Part shown: positions 48,138-59,300 of the stretch, piece after piece
Layout: every line of letters begins with the position of its first letter
How positions within the stretch are numbered: the first letter of the stretch is position 1
Virus record (IMG/VR): IMGVR_UViG_3300044972_001012
Coordinates: 1-64,000 of that record
Source of the DNA: a virus
Length of the DNA: 64,000 nt
Reading direction: 5' to 3' (one strand)
Program-made: the position numbers and the translations under genes
The notes under the pieces: model-generated
Seen by the model: the letters and a program-made list of their open reading frames with translations, nothing else
Told to the model about the DNA's origin: nothing
Databases searched by the model: none

Positions 48138-48836
48138 ATGCTTGAGCAGCTAATCACCACCGTACTAACCTACTTGAATGCCGGAGGCTACTACAAAAGT
48201 GCCGAGGAAATCAAGAACGCAATTAATGTTGCCCAGCTTGATTTGTACAAGCGGCTAAGAGGCAACTTGGTGCAATATGCGCCTGGAAGATCATCATCAT
48301 CCATCACTCCCGAAGAAACAAATGTCACGGCAGATGCTATTTCTGAGCTTTACAATGTTGTTGACAGGCCCATCCAAGGAGATGATAGAATAGCGGATTT
48401 ATCATCTGCCTCTTTAGGGCTAGAAATTGATTTGATACTTGCTCTTGAAGTTTCCTATTTGGACAACCCTAGCGAGTTCTATCCCGTAAACATTGTACCC
48501 GACAATCAGTTTTTGATGATGAAGCACAACCCCATCATTCCTCCAATTAAAACACGACCACTTGGAAGAATGCTTGCATCGTCAGTGTATGAGGTTTACC
48601 CATTCCAAGGCGTTGATTTTTACAGAGGAAGAGTGTTAGTGCTTCCAAGCCAAGTAGATTTTACATTTTCAGATAATGGGGGGCCGATTCCAAATATTAA
48701 TGTTATTCAAAATATTAGTTGGTCGGCTGATAAGCTGGACAATATGGTGTATGGAACAGTTGCCAATCTTGGCTTCAATCTTTCAAATGGTGTTCTTGTT
48801 CAGTCTGGCAATGCTATGAATGACAAAATTCTGTAA
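48138..48836 (+). CDS. Connector/ring-like virion protein
   Basis: From ATG 48138 (the upstream TTG is in a promoter-like stretch) the protein has 232 residues. Its start (LEQLITTVLTYLNAGGYYKS, EEIKNAINVAQLDLYKRLRG) resembles the N-terminus of connector/ring proteins in crAss-like phages. The rest is beta-rich (VYEVYPFQGVDFYRGRVLVL). It opens the rightward structural block after the reversed cassette. Confidence 0.55.
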   Translation: MLEQLITTVLTYLNAGGYYKSAEEIKNAINVAQLDLYKRLRGNLVQYAPGRSSSSITPEETNVTADAISELYNVVDRPIQGDDRIADLSSASLGLEIDLILALEVSYLDNPSEFYPVNIVPDNQFLMMKHNPIIPPIKTRPLGRMLASSVYEVYPFQGVDFYRGRVLVLPSQVDFTFSDNGGPIPNINVIQNISWSADKLDNMVYGTVANLGFNLSNGVLVQSGNAMNDKIL

Positions 48837-48839
48837 GAC

Positions 48840-49463
48840 ATGGGAATTGATTACAACTACATAGCCAACCAAATTGTCCTGATATTCACGGCAGGAAGAC
48901 CCACTACGGAGGGTATAGATGTTCGTGAGGTGGAAGCATTGGTGAGACAAGCCGCTGCATCTGTTGGCCGTCAGGAATACTTTGAGAACTACAAAGCCGA
49001 GAACCAATCCACTGTCAACGGGCAATGGCTTGTAACATACCAATTGCCATTAGCAACAGATGCCATCACCGGCTACAAGTACGCTGCTCTTTCTGAGAAC
49101 TACTTGCCTCTTCCAAAGAACAGAGGTGTTGTTCGTGTTGCTATAGCAGACAGCACCTACAAGGGAAAGAAGCAGATTGCCTTCATAAACTTTGAGAACT
49201 ACGAGAACCTTCGTGGAGGATCTACAATAAAGTTTGCTGGGAGTTATTTCTATTCCTTAGCAGCTAAGAAAGTATATGTGCTTCCTGCTTGTGAAGCCGT
49301 TATTAAATTCCAAAACATCAATGTCACACAAGCTGTGGCAAACGATGCTACATTGAACGAAGCCCAGGCGTTGCTCATCATCCAACAAGTGATGCCGATA
49401 ATGATTCAGAGATATTCAAGGAGGGCAGATATGGATACGGATGCAAATCCAAACGCTCTATAA
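48840..49463 (+). CDS. Putative connector protein
   Basis: A 207-residue protein starting three bases after the previous stop. An N-terminal helical part (EVEALVRQAAASVGRQEYFE) leads to a beta-rich core (TYQLPLATDAITGYKYAALS, FAGSYFYSLAAKKVYVLP) and a helical end (ALLIIQQVMPIMIQRYSRRA). The pattern is like small head-tail connector proteins. Family not identified. Confidence 0.5.
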   Translation: MGIDYNYIANQIVLIFTAGRPTTEGIDVREVEALVRQAAASVGRQEYFENYKAENQSTVNGQWLVTYQLPLATDAITGYKYAALSENYLPLPKNRGVVRVAIADSTYKGKKQIAFINFENYENLRGGSTIKFAGSYFYSLAAKKVYVLPACEAVIKFQNINVTQAVANDATLNEAQALLIIQQVMPIMIQRYSRRADMDTDANPNAL

Positions 49464-49476
49464 TTAAAACGAGGTT

Positions 49477-50217
49477 ATGCTTACACAAACTGTAGATGAA
49501 ATAGTTGGGGTTGTAATTGAGGAGATGGAAATCCCCTCTAATCAAGCATTCCGTTTACAATCCTTTGCTCTTGATTTCATAAGGTCAATGCAGAAGGATG
49601 TTAAGACACTTATCCCCGATCGTGACAAGGAGATGTTCTATGAACTTCCTTCCGCAGGGTATAACATTGTCCGTCTACCAAATGATTACTACGACTACAT
49701 TAGTGTTGGTGTCCAAGTGGGGCATTACATAAAAGGTCTTGCTATAAACAACAGACTTACAAACCACAAAGAACAGCCTGAAATCGCCCCTCTGATACAG
49801 AGTAATTATAACAATATTTGGTATATGGGGGGCTTGTATGGCTATGGAATGGGATGGGGAACTAGTGGTGCTATTGATGCTTACGGAAACGGAGGCGATT
49901 ATGGCGATGTTACAATTGACATTGACAAGAGGATTCTCATCACGGCTCCTACATTTAGGTTCAGGAATATAACGCTAAGGTATTACACAAATTGCTTGTC
50001 TCCATCTGGGGAAACTTGTGTACATCCTTGGTTCATTTCTGCTTTGAAGAACTGGATTTACTACAGATATTATTTCTTGAAAGGTGATGCTAGATGGCAG
50101 CCTGCCAAGATTGAGTATGAGAACGAGTATTTGTTTGCTGTTCAGAGCAAGTACAGAACTAAGATTCCTACGATTGTTAAGACAATGGAGCGTATTAGGG
50201 GCTATAGACACGGATAA
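49477..50217 (+). CDS. Putative connector/ring protein
   Basis: A 246-residue protein: N-terminal helices (VDEIVGVVIEEMEIPSNQAF), a beta core with LPNDYYDYISVGVQVG, a Gly/Tyr-rich loop (YMGGLYGYGMGWGTSGAIDA) and DIDKRILITAPTFRFRNITL. The C-terminus is helical. The IxP-DYxDYI..G and later ITxPxFR pattern occurs in ring or stopper-type proteins of Bacteroidota podoviruses, as far as I recall. A tail-connector role is likely. Confidence 0.55.
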   Translation: MLTQTVDEIVGVVIEEMEIPSNQAFRLQSFALDFIRSMQKDVKTLIPDRDKEMFYELPSAGYNIVRLPNDYYDYISVGVQVGHYIKGLAINNRLTNHKEQPEIAPLIQSNYNNIWYMGGLYGYGMGWGTSGAIDAYGNGGDYGDVTIDIDKRILITAPTFRFRNITLRYYTNCLSPSGETCVHPWFISALKNWIYYRYYFLKGDARWQPAKIEYENEYLFAVQSKYRTKIPTIVKTMERIRGYRHG

Positions 50218-50221
50218 ATAA

Positions 50222-51811
50222 ATGGCACAAGAAACATCGGGAACTATATCCAAAACCATTCTCAAAAATGAGATGCTCCCAATGCTCCTTAACGAGCAGA
50301 AGAGGGCTGATAGGGCATATGCTTATGACCAGCAAGCGAAGAGGAGGGCTGCTGAATTAGCGGCCAAGCAGGCGGCTGAAGATGCTAAGTTTAAGCCAGA
50401 GATTGGCTCTACGGAAGGAGGGTTGTTTATGCCTCAATTGCAGGAATTAAATAAAGCTGATATTGACAAAACTGTTGCAATATTTTCAGACCCAAAGTCC
50501 CCTCTTCAAATGAAGTATCAAGCAAAGACGGACTTAGATAGAACAATAAATGAGAAAAACTCTTGGCAGAAATACACCGAAGGTAATATAAAGAATCAAT
50601 TGCCTGAGTTGCAGAAATACTATAATGTAAGCGAAGCGGATATTCCCACTTATTCTCAAAAGTATAAAGCAGACCCGTCTTTGTTTACCGTTAATCACGC
50701 ATCAGAGTTTAGTAAATCAATAAAGCAAGACCCAAACAGGGTGAAGTGGAGAGAAATAGGAACTAATTTGTTTAAGACAATTGGTTCTGATAAATACTCT
50801 TTTACAAATAGTCTTGGTCAACAGGAGGTTATTGAGGGTAGTAATTTGTTTATTCCTGAAGAAACTACAAATCCTGTTACTGGGAAAAACATTACTTCAA
50901 GAAGAATCAATGGTCAAATAGCTTCTGAGGTAGTAATGGGTAACCCCGAAGTGTCGGCAATAGTTACAAACTACACCGATTTAAGAGTTCCTGAGTTGGT
51001 TAAAGACCCAGCTACTGTACAAGCAGCAACGGCTAAGGGAGTTGAATTAAAAGATTATGCTTCCGATGTTGCTACATCAGAAGCTATGAATAGGTTGTTT
51101 GCCAATATGGGTGGAGTGAATTACACTCAAAATGTTCAGACAGAAGAGGCTAAAGCAGCAGCAAAAGCTTCTGGTGAGAAGCAGGCTCAATTTACTTCAG
51201 GGAATGCTCCATCAACATCTATTGTTTATGCGGGCAGAAGTGAGCCTAAACCTGGGCTTCCTAAAGGGCAAGTTCTTTACGATGAAATTTCTTGGGGTAA
51301 TGTTCCTACATTTTCATTTCCTAAAACATCTATTCCAGGGGGTGGTAATAAAAAGGTTTATCCTCTATCTAACCCACAAGAATTTTTATCAATACTTAAA
51401 CAGGGTCCTGGGGGTGAAGGTACATATGTTCTTAAACAAGGGTTTGATATTAATAGCGCACAACTAGTTACAGCGTATGAGGCTAAGGAAGATATCCCAT
51501 TAACATCTGGAGGAGTTAAAAAGAAAGGAACTCTTCTTAGCCCTGACTTTATTAAGACACTATCTCCCGCCCAGCAAGAAAAATTTGTTAGGGACTTTGA
51601 AGCATACAAGGTAACCCCTGAAGTAAAAACATATAAGTACGACCCAGATAGCGAAACATCTGATTACACATCTGCTGTAATTAAGCCTTTGGAAGTGCTT
51701 ATACCTAAAGATTACGCAGGAGAATTAACTATTGCTATTGGCAATAAAAACCAAGCAGGCAATATTAACAAGCCCAGAAAACCAAGGATTTCAAATTATA
51801 AGAAAAAATAA
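50222..51811 (+). CDS. Coiled-coil virion protein
   Basis: A 529-residue protein with an N-terminal Ala/Lys/Glu coiled coil (KRADRAYAYDQQAKRRAAEL) and a long mixed body. The C-terminal basic end includes KNQAGNINKPRKPRISNYKK. Its last base is the first of the next gene's ATG. Position before the two giant proteins suggests an internal or cargo virion protein. No recognised domain. Confidence 0.5.
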   Translation: MAQETSGTISKTILKNEMLPMLLNEQKRADRAYAYDQQAKRRAAELAAKQAAEDAKFKPEIGSTEGGLFMPQLQELNKADIDKTVAIFSDPKSPLQMKYQAKTDLDRTINEKNSWQKYTEGNIKNQLPELQKYYNVSEADIPTYSQKYKADPSLFTVNHASEFSKSIKQDPNRVKWREIGTNLFKTIGSDKYSFTNSLGQQEVIEGSNLFIPEETTNPVTGKNITSRRINGQIASEVVMGNPEVSAIVTNYTDLRVPELVKDPATVQAATAKGVELKDYASDVATSEAMNRLFANMGGVNYTQNVQTEEAKAAAKASGEKQAQFTSGNAPSTSIVYAGRSEPKPGLPKGQVLYDEISWGNVPTFSFPKTSIPGGGNKKVYPLSNPQEFLSILKQGPGGEGTYVLKQGFDINSAQLVTAYEAKEDIPLTSGGVKKKGTLLSPDFIKTLSPAQQEKFVRDFEAYKVTPEVKTYKYDPDSETSDYTSAVIKPLEVLIPKDYAGELTIAIGNKNQAGNINKPRKPRISNYKKK

Positions 51812-54800
51812 TGGCAGAACCATTGGTAGATGGGCTTGACCCAAGGAAAAAATTATACTCAGCCTTGGTGGGTGGTTCTGATAAAGAACTTGCCAATCAG
51901 GTAAAGCAGTTTTCATATAACAAGTTCAACGGCTTGTTGGACAACAATGACTTTGTTCGGGATTTATTTATGGATATTTCGGAAAGGGGAATTGTTCTTG
52001 ATCCTAAAAATCCAAATGCTTCAAAAGACCCTGTTGAGTTTGCAAACGCATTCATTTACAGAGAGCCTGTTGCCAAGCCTCAACCACAAGTACAGGCGGC
52101 TCCTGCTATGCAAGTAGCCGCCCCTATGGAGGAAGAGGAAACATACACACCTCCTCCAGACCCGTTGATAGGCTCTTCTAAATACAACAATATAGTAAGA
52201 GAATTAAATCCTTTCCCTACTCCTACATTAGGAGAAACATTTGGAGGTGCTCCTGCGGTCTTTGAAACGAGAGAGCAGAGGCGGCAGGAGGAAATGAGTC
52301 CTGTCTTTAAGGCTCATAATTTAGCTTTTGTGGATAATCCTTTTTCCGATAACCCATACAATGCTCCTGTTGCTGAGGAGCAAAGGAAGGCGCAGAGACA
52401 ATTTGCTAAAGCGACAAAGCAAGAAAAGGAAGCTGCTTTGAGGGGAGGCACAGGATTTGAATTGCAGCAGAAGCAAGCCAATGAAAAAAGGGAGACTACC
52501 AAGTTTCTGAAGGATTTCGGTTCTTCTATAGGGGCTACTTTTGACAATATGATTAATAAGGTCAAAGCCGCTGAGGCGATGTTTGGTGCTAAACAAAGAA
52601 GCCTATTAACATTTGGAGAGAAAGGTAAGAAAGCAGAGGAGCAAGAGAAGAAAATCAAGCAACAAGTTTTAGGCTATCTTGACCAAGTAGACCAAGACTT
52701 TGCTGCAAAACAAGCGGAGTACAACATCGAAGGCAATATTTTTGATGTGATAAGTAAAGGGCAACTAGATAGACTTCCTGAAGCCTTTGCTTACAATTTG
52801 GCTCAAATAGGAATCAATGCTCTTGGCGCAGGAACAACAGGAGGTTATTCCACTTTCGCTCAAGTAGTCCCGGATATGTATAAAGCTGGGGTGGAGGAGA
52901 TAGCAAGAAAGACTAATACAACTCCTGAAGAAGTTATTGCAAGCGGAAAGGACAAAGAGATTATTACTTATACCGCAGGTGTTGTAAGCGGAGGAATTGA
53001 TTACTATTCAAGTGGACTCCTTGGTAAAGCCATGAAGTCTAAAGGGGCATACAAGTACCTTCGTGATTTGGCTCTTGATAAAATAGGCAAGACCAAGTGG
53101 AAGCAAGCTGCTGCCTCTGCCGCTGCTCTTGGAGGTGTAGCAAATATTGAGGGGCTAACAGAAGGAGCGCAAGGATTAATAGAAGTAGCTGCTCCACAAA
53201 TTGCATCAGCCGAATCATTCAAGGAGGCAAGGGAGAATATTTATGGCGAACTACAGAAGCCGAGTACACAGAGAAGACTTGCAAGCGATATTGTTGGTGG
53301 TGCTGCTGGCGGTGGTGGATTAGTCGCATTAGGTCGTGGGGCCGAAAGAGTTCTTCAAGGCGATTTCACTTATGGCGATGTCCGTAAATCCCCTGCTTCT
53401 CAAAGAGCCGATATGGATATTGTTCAAACGGACAATAAAATCCAGGAGCGCAATAAAATTGCTCAGGCAATGGAGGAAGCCGTTAAGGGCAACCCCGAAG
53501 CGGAAGGGCAAATTAGGGAGCAGTATCAGAAACGAGTGAATGAGGCTGCCCCTACAGATGATGAAGTATTAGCTGCTTATGAAGGGCTTGCTCTTCTTCC
53601 TGAAACGGAGGAGAAGAATACTATTCGTGAGAACCTTGAAGCCTATATGGCTGAGAAAGGCATTCAGCCAGAAGCCGCAGGAATGGATGCAGGACTTGGA
53701 GAGGGAATGCGTGTAACAGCCCCTTCTGAAGAAACAATGCCTCCTGCCCCACCCGTTGAACCCGTTGCTCCTGAAGTAACGCCTGAATCAATTGCCCCTG
53801 CTGAAGAGGTGGTTCAAGAAGATGAAGACCTTGCCTCATTGGGGCAAGCAATTTCAGGGCTTGAGCAAACTCCTACAACAGGAATGTTTGAAGGGATTGA
53901 AGGCCCAACACAAGAAGCAGCTCCTGTTGCTCCTGTGGAGGAGGTAGTTCCTGAAGTAACTCCTGAAGTAGTTCCTGAAGTAGTTCCTGCTCCGAAGGGC
54001 AAAAAGAAAGCCGCTCCCGTAACACCTGCCGCTCCGAATGTTGAAGAGCCTCTTGTTGTGCAAAAAACTAAAAGAGAGGACTTTCCTGATTACCAGCCAA
54101 CTACAAGAACGCCAATAACTCAAAAACTATTAGACTTTTTTGCAGAGGTAAATAGTATTCCAAAGTTTACAGAAGATTTAAACAAAGGCACTTATATAAA
54201 ATGGCTACAAAATGAAAACAATTTAGGAGCAGAAGTAGCAACATTACTTAATGCCCCAAAAAAAGCTTTTGATGCCATTGTTAAGTATCAAGCAGATAAA
54301 ATGGCTTTTGAGAAATCAAAGCCCACTCCCGTAACACCTCCCGCTCCGAAAGTGGAGAAACCTAAGCCTAAGAAGGAGGAAACTCCTAAACCTCAAGCCA
54401 AAGCAGAATCCAAGCCTACAAAGGATAGGATTTTTAATGAGGAAGAATTTGTTAGGGATATTGATAGATTAGAAAAAGAAAAAGCAGAAGGCAGTAAAAA
54501 TATAGGATTATACTCTTTTAAGGACAAGTTCGTAAAAGTAGTAAAGAGCGCAAGAAAAATGTCTAAAAAGGCTTTGGCCGAATTGAGGGATAGGGTTAGC
54601 GGGATGGATAATGTATTTTCTGCCCAAGAAATAATTGATTTGCCAAACGGAAGTCAAGCCATTGTAATGGACAAGGCAACGGGCAAGATTGGCAATGAAT
54701 TAACCGAAGACGAAATCAATAACATACCTCAAAAACATTGGAATAAATTTGAACAAACGATACGAGAGTTATCTAAACGAGGTATTCAAACAGATTTAAC

Positions 54801-55836
54801 CAAGCGCAGTAATGTTCTTTATGATAATAATAAAGGCTTTCAATTTATTGATTTAGAAGGAGCATCTATTGAGGGCGATGCAACGAATAAATTTTTTAAA
54901 AAAGATGGTAAAGAGTATTACTATAGCTTTGAAAAATATCCATTTTTTCCTAAAGAGTATAAATCGGCAAAAGAAATATTTACAAGTATTAAATCTGCTG
55001 AGGCTAAAGCCGCCCCTGTAAAGCCTACCCCTGCCGCTCCTAAAAAGGAGGAAGCCCCAAAGCCTCAGCCTAAGAAAGAGGAACCTAAAAAGGAGAAACC
55101 TAAAGAAAAGAAATATCCTATTGAGGATAAAGGCAAGTGGTACGCTGATGAGGACTATGAAAAAAGAGGAGGCGAACTCATTACAATGACTCCTGATGAA
55201 TTTCTTGCTCAATCAAAACCACTTGAGATTGACGAGGAGGCGAGGGATAACATTAATACCCTTAAAGAACAAATTCAAAACGGAGGTAAGTTAGATCCAT
55301 TGGCAATCTATTCTGCCGACAAAACAAAGTCATTAAGTACGGATGGAAGGCATAGGGCAATTGCTGCAAAAGAATTAGGGATAAAAGAAGTTCCCGTATT
55401 GAATTTTGTCAAAGCAGAAGCCAAGCCTACAACAGGAACACCACAAGAAGGAGATGCCGTAGAAATAGCCCCTCAAAGAGAGGGAGGTTCTCCTAGAAAG
55501 ATGGTGTTTAAGGATGGGGAATGGAAGCAGAATGTCGGAGGGGATATTGTTAAAGTGGGGCCTTCTGTTCAGGGGCAAGCCCAAGAAATGTTTGCCGGAA
55601 AGACGGAGACAAAGGCAGAGCCTGCCGAAACAACCGCCCAAGCCGAGTTTACCTCCAAGCAAGAATCTTCTGCTTCCACAGAATTTGACAGCACAAAGAA
55701 GCCATCAAAAATCAAGACAAAGTCTTTTGACGGCAAGCACGGCAAAGGAGCGTTTGAAAGGATGAAGAATATCACAGATAACTTTGAAGACATAATGGAC
55801 GGCCTGTCCGGGAAAATAAAACAAGATTGTCTATAA
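51811..55836 (+). CDS. Large polyvalent protein with kinase-like and ParB-like modules
   Basis: 1341 residues. Residues 1-200 are adaptor-like; about 320-520 contain Gly/Ala-rich amphipathic helices (WKQAAASAAALGGVANIEGL, GAAGGGGLVALGRGAERVLQ) like DNA-ejection proteins. A Pro/Glu linker with VVPEVTPEVVPEVVP repeats follows (about 640-740). About 880-1060 is kinase-like (RGIQTDLTKRSNVLYDNNKG then FQFIDLEGAS). Residues about 1140-1200 have a ParB/Srx-like motif (PLAIYSADKTKSLSTDGRHR followed by AIAAKELGIKEVPV). Multi-enzyme proteins of this form are injected with DNA in many phages. Confidence 0.65.
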   Translation: MAEPLVDGLDPRKKLYSALVGGSDKELANQVKQFSYNKFNGLLDNNDFVRDLFMDISERGIVLDPKNPNASKDPVEFANAFIYREPVAKPQPQVQAAPAMQVAAPMEEEETYTPPPDPLIGSSKYNNIVRELNPFPTPTLGETFGGAPAVFETREQRRQEEMSPVFKAHNLAFVDNPFSDNPYNAPVAEEQRKAQRQFAKATKQEKEAALRGGTGFELQQKQANEKRETTKFLKDFGSSIGATFDNMINKVKAAEAMFGAKQRSLLTFGEKGKKAEEQEKKIKQQVLGYLDQVDQDFAAKQAEYNIEGNIFDVISKGQLDRLPEAFAYNLAQIGINALGAGTTGGYSTFAQVVPDMYKAGVEEIARKTNTTPEEVIASGKDKEIITYTAGVVSGGIDYYSSGLLGKAMKSKGAYKYLRDLALDKIGKTKWKQAAASAAALGGVANIEGLTEGAQGLIEVAAPQIASAESFKEARENIYGELQKPSTQRRLASDIVGGAAGGGGLVALGRGAERVLQGDFTYGDVRKSPASQRADMDIVQTDNKIQERNKIAQAMEEAVKGNPEAEGQIREQYQKRVNEAAPTDDEVLAAYEGLALLPETEEKNTIRENLEAYMAEKGIQPEAAGMDAGLGEGMRVTAPSEETMPPAPPVEPVAPEVTPESIAPAEEVVQEDEDLASLGQAISGLEQTPTTGMFEGIEGPTQEAAPVAPVEEVVPEVTPEVVPEVVPAPKGKKKAAPVTPAAPNVEEPLVVQKTKREDFPDYQPTTRTPITQKLLDFFAEVNSIPKFTEDLNKGTYIKWLQNENNLGAEVATLLNAPKKAFDAIVKYQADKMAFEKSKPTPVTPPAPKVEKPKPKKEETPKPQAKAESKPTKDRIFNEEEFVRDIDRLEKEKAEGSKNIGLYSFKDKFVKVVKSARKMSKKALAELRDRVSGMDNVFSAQEIIDLPNGSQAIVMDKATGKIGNELTEDEINNIPQKHWNKFEQTIRELSKRGIQTDLTKRSNVLYDNNKGFQFIDLEGASIEGDATNKFFKKDGKEYYYSFEKYPFFPKEYKSAKEIFTSIKSAEAKAAPVKPTPAAPKKEEAPKPQPKKEEPKKEKPKEKKYPIEDKGKWYADEDYEKRGGELITMTPDEFLAQSKPLEIDEEARDNINTLKEQIQNGGKLDPLAIYSADKTKSLSTDGRHRAIAAKELGIKEVPVLNFVKAEAKPTTGTPQEGDAVEIAPQREGGSPRKMVFKDGEWKQNVGGDIVKVGPSVQGQAQEMFAGKTETKAEPAETTAQAEFTSKQESSASTEFDSTKKPSKIKTKSFDGKHGKGAFERMKNITDNFEDIMDGLSGKIKQDCL

Positions 55837-55837
55837 C

Positions 55838-56329
55838 ATGAAAGAATCACTATTAAAAGCCAGCGACAAGAAGCTGCTTAACGAAGCCGTAGGACACGAA
55901 CTCTACGCTTCCAACTTTTACAAGTATGCCGCCTCCTGCTGTCAGAAGTATGGCCTATTCGGAGCGCAGAAGTTCTTCGAGAAAGAATCTGCTGATGAAC
56001 TCACACACTATTACAAGCTGCGTGATTTCTTCAACGACAGAGGGGATGAGGCTGATATGCCTCAAGTGGATGAGGTGGACTTCAAGGAAGGCATTGACTT
56101 GATGGGAATCCTTGACGCTGCTTACAATCTTGAAAAGGACTTGGGAGAGTTCTACAATGACTTCTATTTCTCCACAAAAGACGCTACAGTGCAAGTGGAA
56201 CTTCACGATTTTGTGGGATTCCAAACTAAGGCGGTGGGGGAATACGGAGACCTCATTGCGAGGCTTTCTCTTGTTAGTGAATGTCCTGGAGGACTTCTTA
56301 TCTTTGACCAAGAATTAGGTAATAAATAG
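55838..56329 (+). CDS. Ferritin-like protein
   Basis: A 163-residue all-helical protein with ferritin signatures: NEAVGHELYASNFYKYAASC (first-helix Glu and Tyr), FFEKESADELTHYYKLRDFF (ExxH ligand pair in helix B), then helices C and D with DAAYNLEKDLGEFYNDFYFS and LHDFVGFQTKAVGEYGDLIA carrying further acidic residues. Length and motif order match non-haem bacterial ferritins. It begins one base after the 1341-aa gene stop and ends two bases before the 2086-aa gene, so it is co-expressed with virion cargo genes. Confidence 0.75.
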   Translation: MKESLLKASDKKLLNEAVGHELYASNFYKYAASCCQKYGLFGAQKFFEKESADELTHYYKLRDFFNDRGDEADMPQVDEVDFKEGIDLMGILDAAYNLEKDLGEFYNDFYFSTKDATVQVELHDFVGFQTKAVGEYGDLIARLSLVSECPGGLLIFDQELGNK

Positions 56330-56331
56330 AA

Positions 56332-59300
56332 ATGGCTAAACTTCCTTGCGTTCCTCAGTCCCGGATATTCACTTTTAAGGCAACCGGTGAAACAATGTCT
56401 TATGATCAGGTGCGCCAGTATCTGATGGAGAACCCCGACATTTGGATAAAGGGGGCAAAGGAGGGCAAGGAAGTGGCTATGCCGAAGGCAGAGAAGCCTA
56501 CAGCAATGCCAAGCAACACGAATGCAGACATAGCCAACAGAATACGCAACAAGAAGCAAAGGGGAGCTTTATCAGCTATTGACTTTGGAATATCCGTCAC
56601 CATTTACAATGGGGCGTTGGATTTTATGGCATCACAAGTGGACAAAGGAACAAAACTTGGGAATGCCATTGCCAACACGATAAAGTGGATAGATGAGAAA
56701 ATGGCAGGCGCAAAGTGGAACAAAGGGGCGTTTGGTAAGTACATGAACGACACTTATTCCGTTACGCTTCCAAATGGTCGTGAAATAGAAGTGGTGAGGG
56801 ATGATAGCAAGGAAACTGCTGAAGTTATTAACGGATGGTATTCCGACCTTGAGCAGAAAATCCTTGATAGCAAGGAGGAAAGACTTCCTGCCGCCACATG
56901 GGCGAAGCGTTTGAAGAGTAAGGAGGATGAGGACTTATGGACAGGTTTGAGGGACTTTTTGGAAAGAAAGAAGCCAAGCGAGCAAGTGTCTAAGAAGGAA
57001 CTCCGTGATTGGATGAAGGACAATCGTGTGGAGATTTCTGAGGTAATAAAAACCGACAAAACTACAAAAGAACAATACAGAGAGGATGCAATTGAAAGAG
57101 GTAAGGCAGTTGGATTGGAGGTTGAGTTTGGTGATGAAAATGAAATACGAATATCAGTACCATCGCAGGGGTCTATACAAGATTTTCAAGTAGACACAAA
57201 AACAAACAGAGGATATACCGCAGAAAATTACGAAGTAGATGTTTCAGTATTAGAAGTTGCCAATGATTTGTTTAATGAAAACAGATCAAAAATATATGGG
57301 GATAGTAACCAAGAGCAAGTGTTTAACACTAAATTCTCCAAATACCAACTTGAAGGCGATAAGGAAAACTACAAGGAGTTATTAGTGACATTGCCAAGTA
57401 AAAACAATCTTGACATTATATCTAATGAAATATATCAAAAGCAATACTCTCAATTAAACCCAGAAGAAAGAGTTGCGGTAAAAAGAAAAGCAAGAGAAAG
57501 AGGGGAAACTGTTGATGAATCTAATTTATTTAAATCCTCTCATTATGATGAACCAAACATCCTTGTTCACCTTCGGATGAACACCCGCACGGATGCCAAT
57601 GGCAACAAGGTGTTGTTCTTGGAGGAAGTGCAGAGCGATTGGGGGCAGAAAGGGAAGAAGGAAGGGTTTGGATTAACGGAACAAGAAATTACAAGATTAA
57701 GAGAACTTGGATATGAATATAAAGATGGTAAAGTAGGCATGATGTTTGGCGATGATTTTATCCCAAGAAATCATAATGATTTAGTTGGAGAAGCAGCTAA
57801 AATAGCAAGAAAAGCACAAGTTGGCGTTCCCACCGCTCCATTCGTAATGGACACAAACGCTTGGACGAAACTTGGCTTGAAGATGGCATTGAAAGAAGCC
57901 GTTAAGCAAGGGGCTGATAAGATAGCGTGGACAACAGGAGAGCAACAGAACGATAGGTATGATTTGAGTAAGCAGGTTAAGTTTATAGACTATTCAAAAA
58001 ACAATGATGGCACTTATAATATAGGTTCTGATGTTGAAGGTACTTCGTACAATGATATATCCATTTCTCGTATTGAAGAGATATTTGGAAAAGAAATAGC
58101 TGAAAAAGTACAATCAGAAACGGGAGTAAAATCTCCAATTAATTCTACACAAAAAAGATTAGAAGGACTTGATTTAAAGGTAGGCGGCAAAGGAATGAAA
58201 GGCTTCTACGGAAGTCCTTCCGAAGGCAACTTAGGCATTGTAGGCAATGTAGCCAAGAGCCTATTTAAGCAAGAGCTGGGGACGGTGGAGATTGGTGTAG
58301 GAAAGGAAACGATTAGGAACTGGGAAAGTGCAAAAGGCCAAGGATATAAAGTAATTAGGAAATCAGAATACAAGGGTGCAGATGAATGGACTAAAGAATA
58401 TGTTGTTGTTAATAGCGATGGAATTGCTGCATACTCCGACAATACAGAGCAAAGTGCCATCAATGGCTTTTTAAAATATTTTTCTGGCGCAGATTTAGTA
58501 CAACCAAAAATCACCACCCAAGCCTCCATAGACATCACTCCCGAAATGCGGGAGAGCGCAGAGAAAGGACTTTCTTTGTTTGGGACAAAACTCTCTCCTG
58601 AACAGGAACTAAAACAAGCCTTTGATAAATGGAAGGCTGAGAATAATAAAGTTGGCATTGTCCCCAATTGGGAGAGACAAGCTAAGGCAGACATTGAATT
58701 GTTTAAAGCCGTTGGGACATACCTTGCAAAGAAATTACAGCAAGGAGCTTATTCCTTTGAGAAGTTTATCGGGGATCTTGGTAAGATTAATATTGAGAAA
58801 ATTGATGAGCAAAGGGTTAAGTGGAAAGGATTCTACGATGAGGCTGTCGCTAAGGGAAAGGCTCAACAGCCTCCTGTAACGCCTCCTCCTGTAACCCCAA
58901 CAGAAGAAGGTAAAATAAAAGAGAGGAAAACTATTACTTCTATCAAAGACGCAACAGATATTTCTGATTCCGTCAAGGAGGCTCTTGGAGGCGATAGAAC
59001 AAAGTATGAGGTTCTTCCTAACCAAGTGAGCGTAAAAGAGGCCACTGCTATTTTGGATGCTATTGGAGCAGACAAGGCAAAAGAGATGGTATTGACTAAC
59101 AGTAAAGAAATGCCATCTGCTTTCAGAACCACCCTTGCACAAGTATTGATTAAACAATACAACAAGGAAGGTAAGTTCCAGGATGCCGTTGATGTTGCTG
59201 AAGGTATTGCGGAAATAGCAACAGATTGGGGACAAGGTATCCAAGCCTTGTCAATGTTTGAATACCTCACCCCCGAAGGACAACTATTAGCGGCTCAAAG

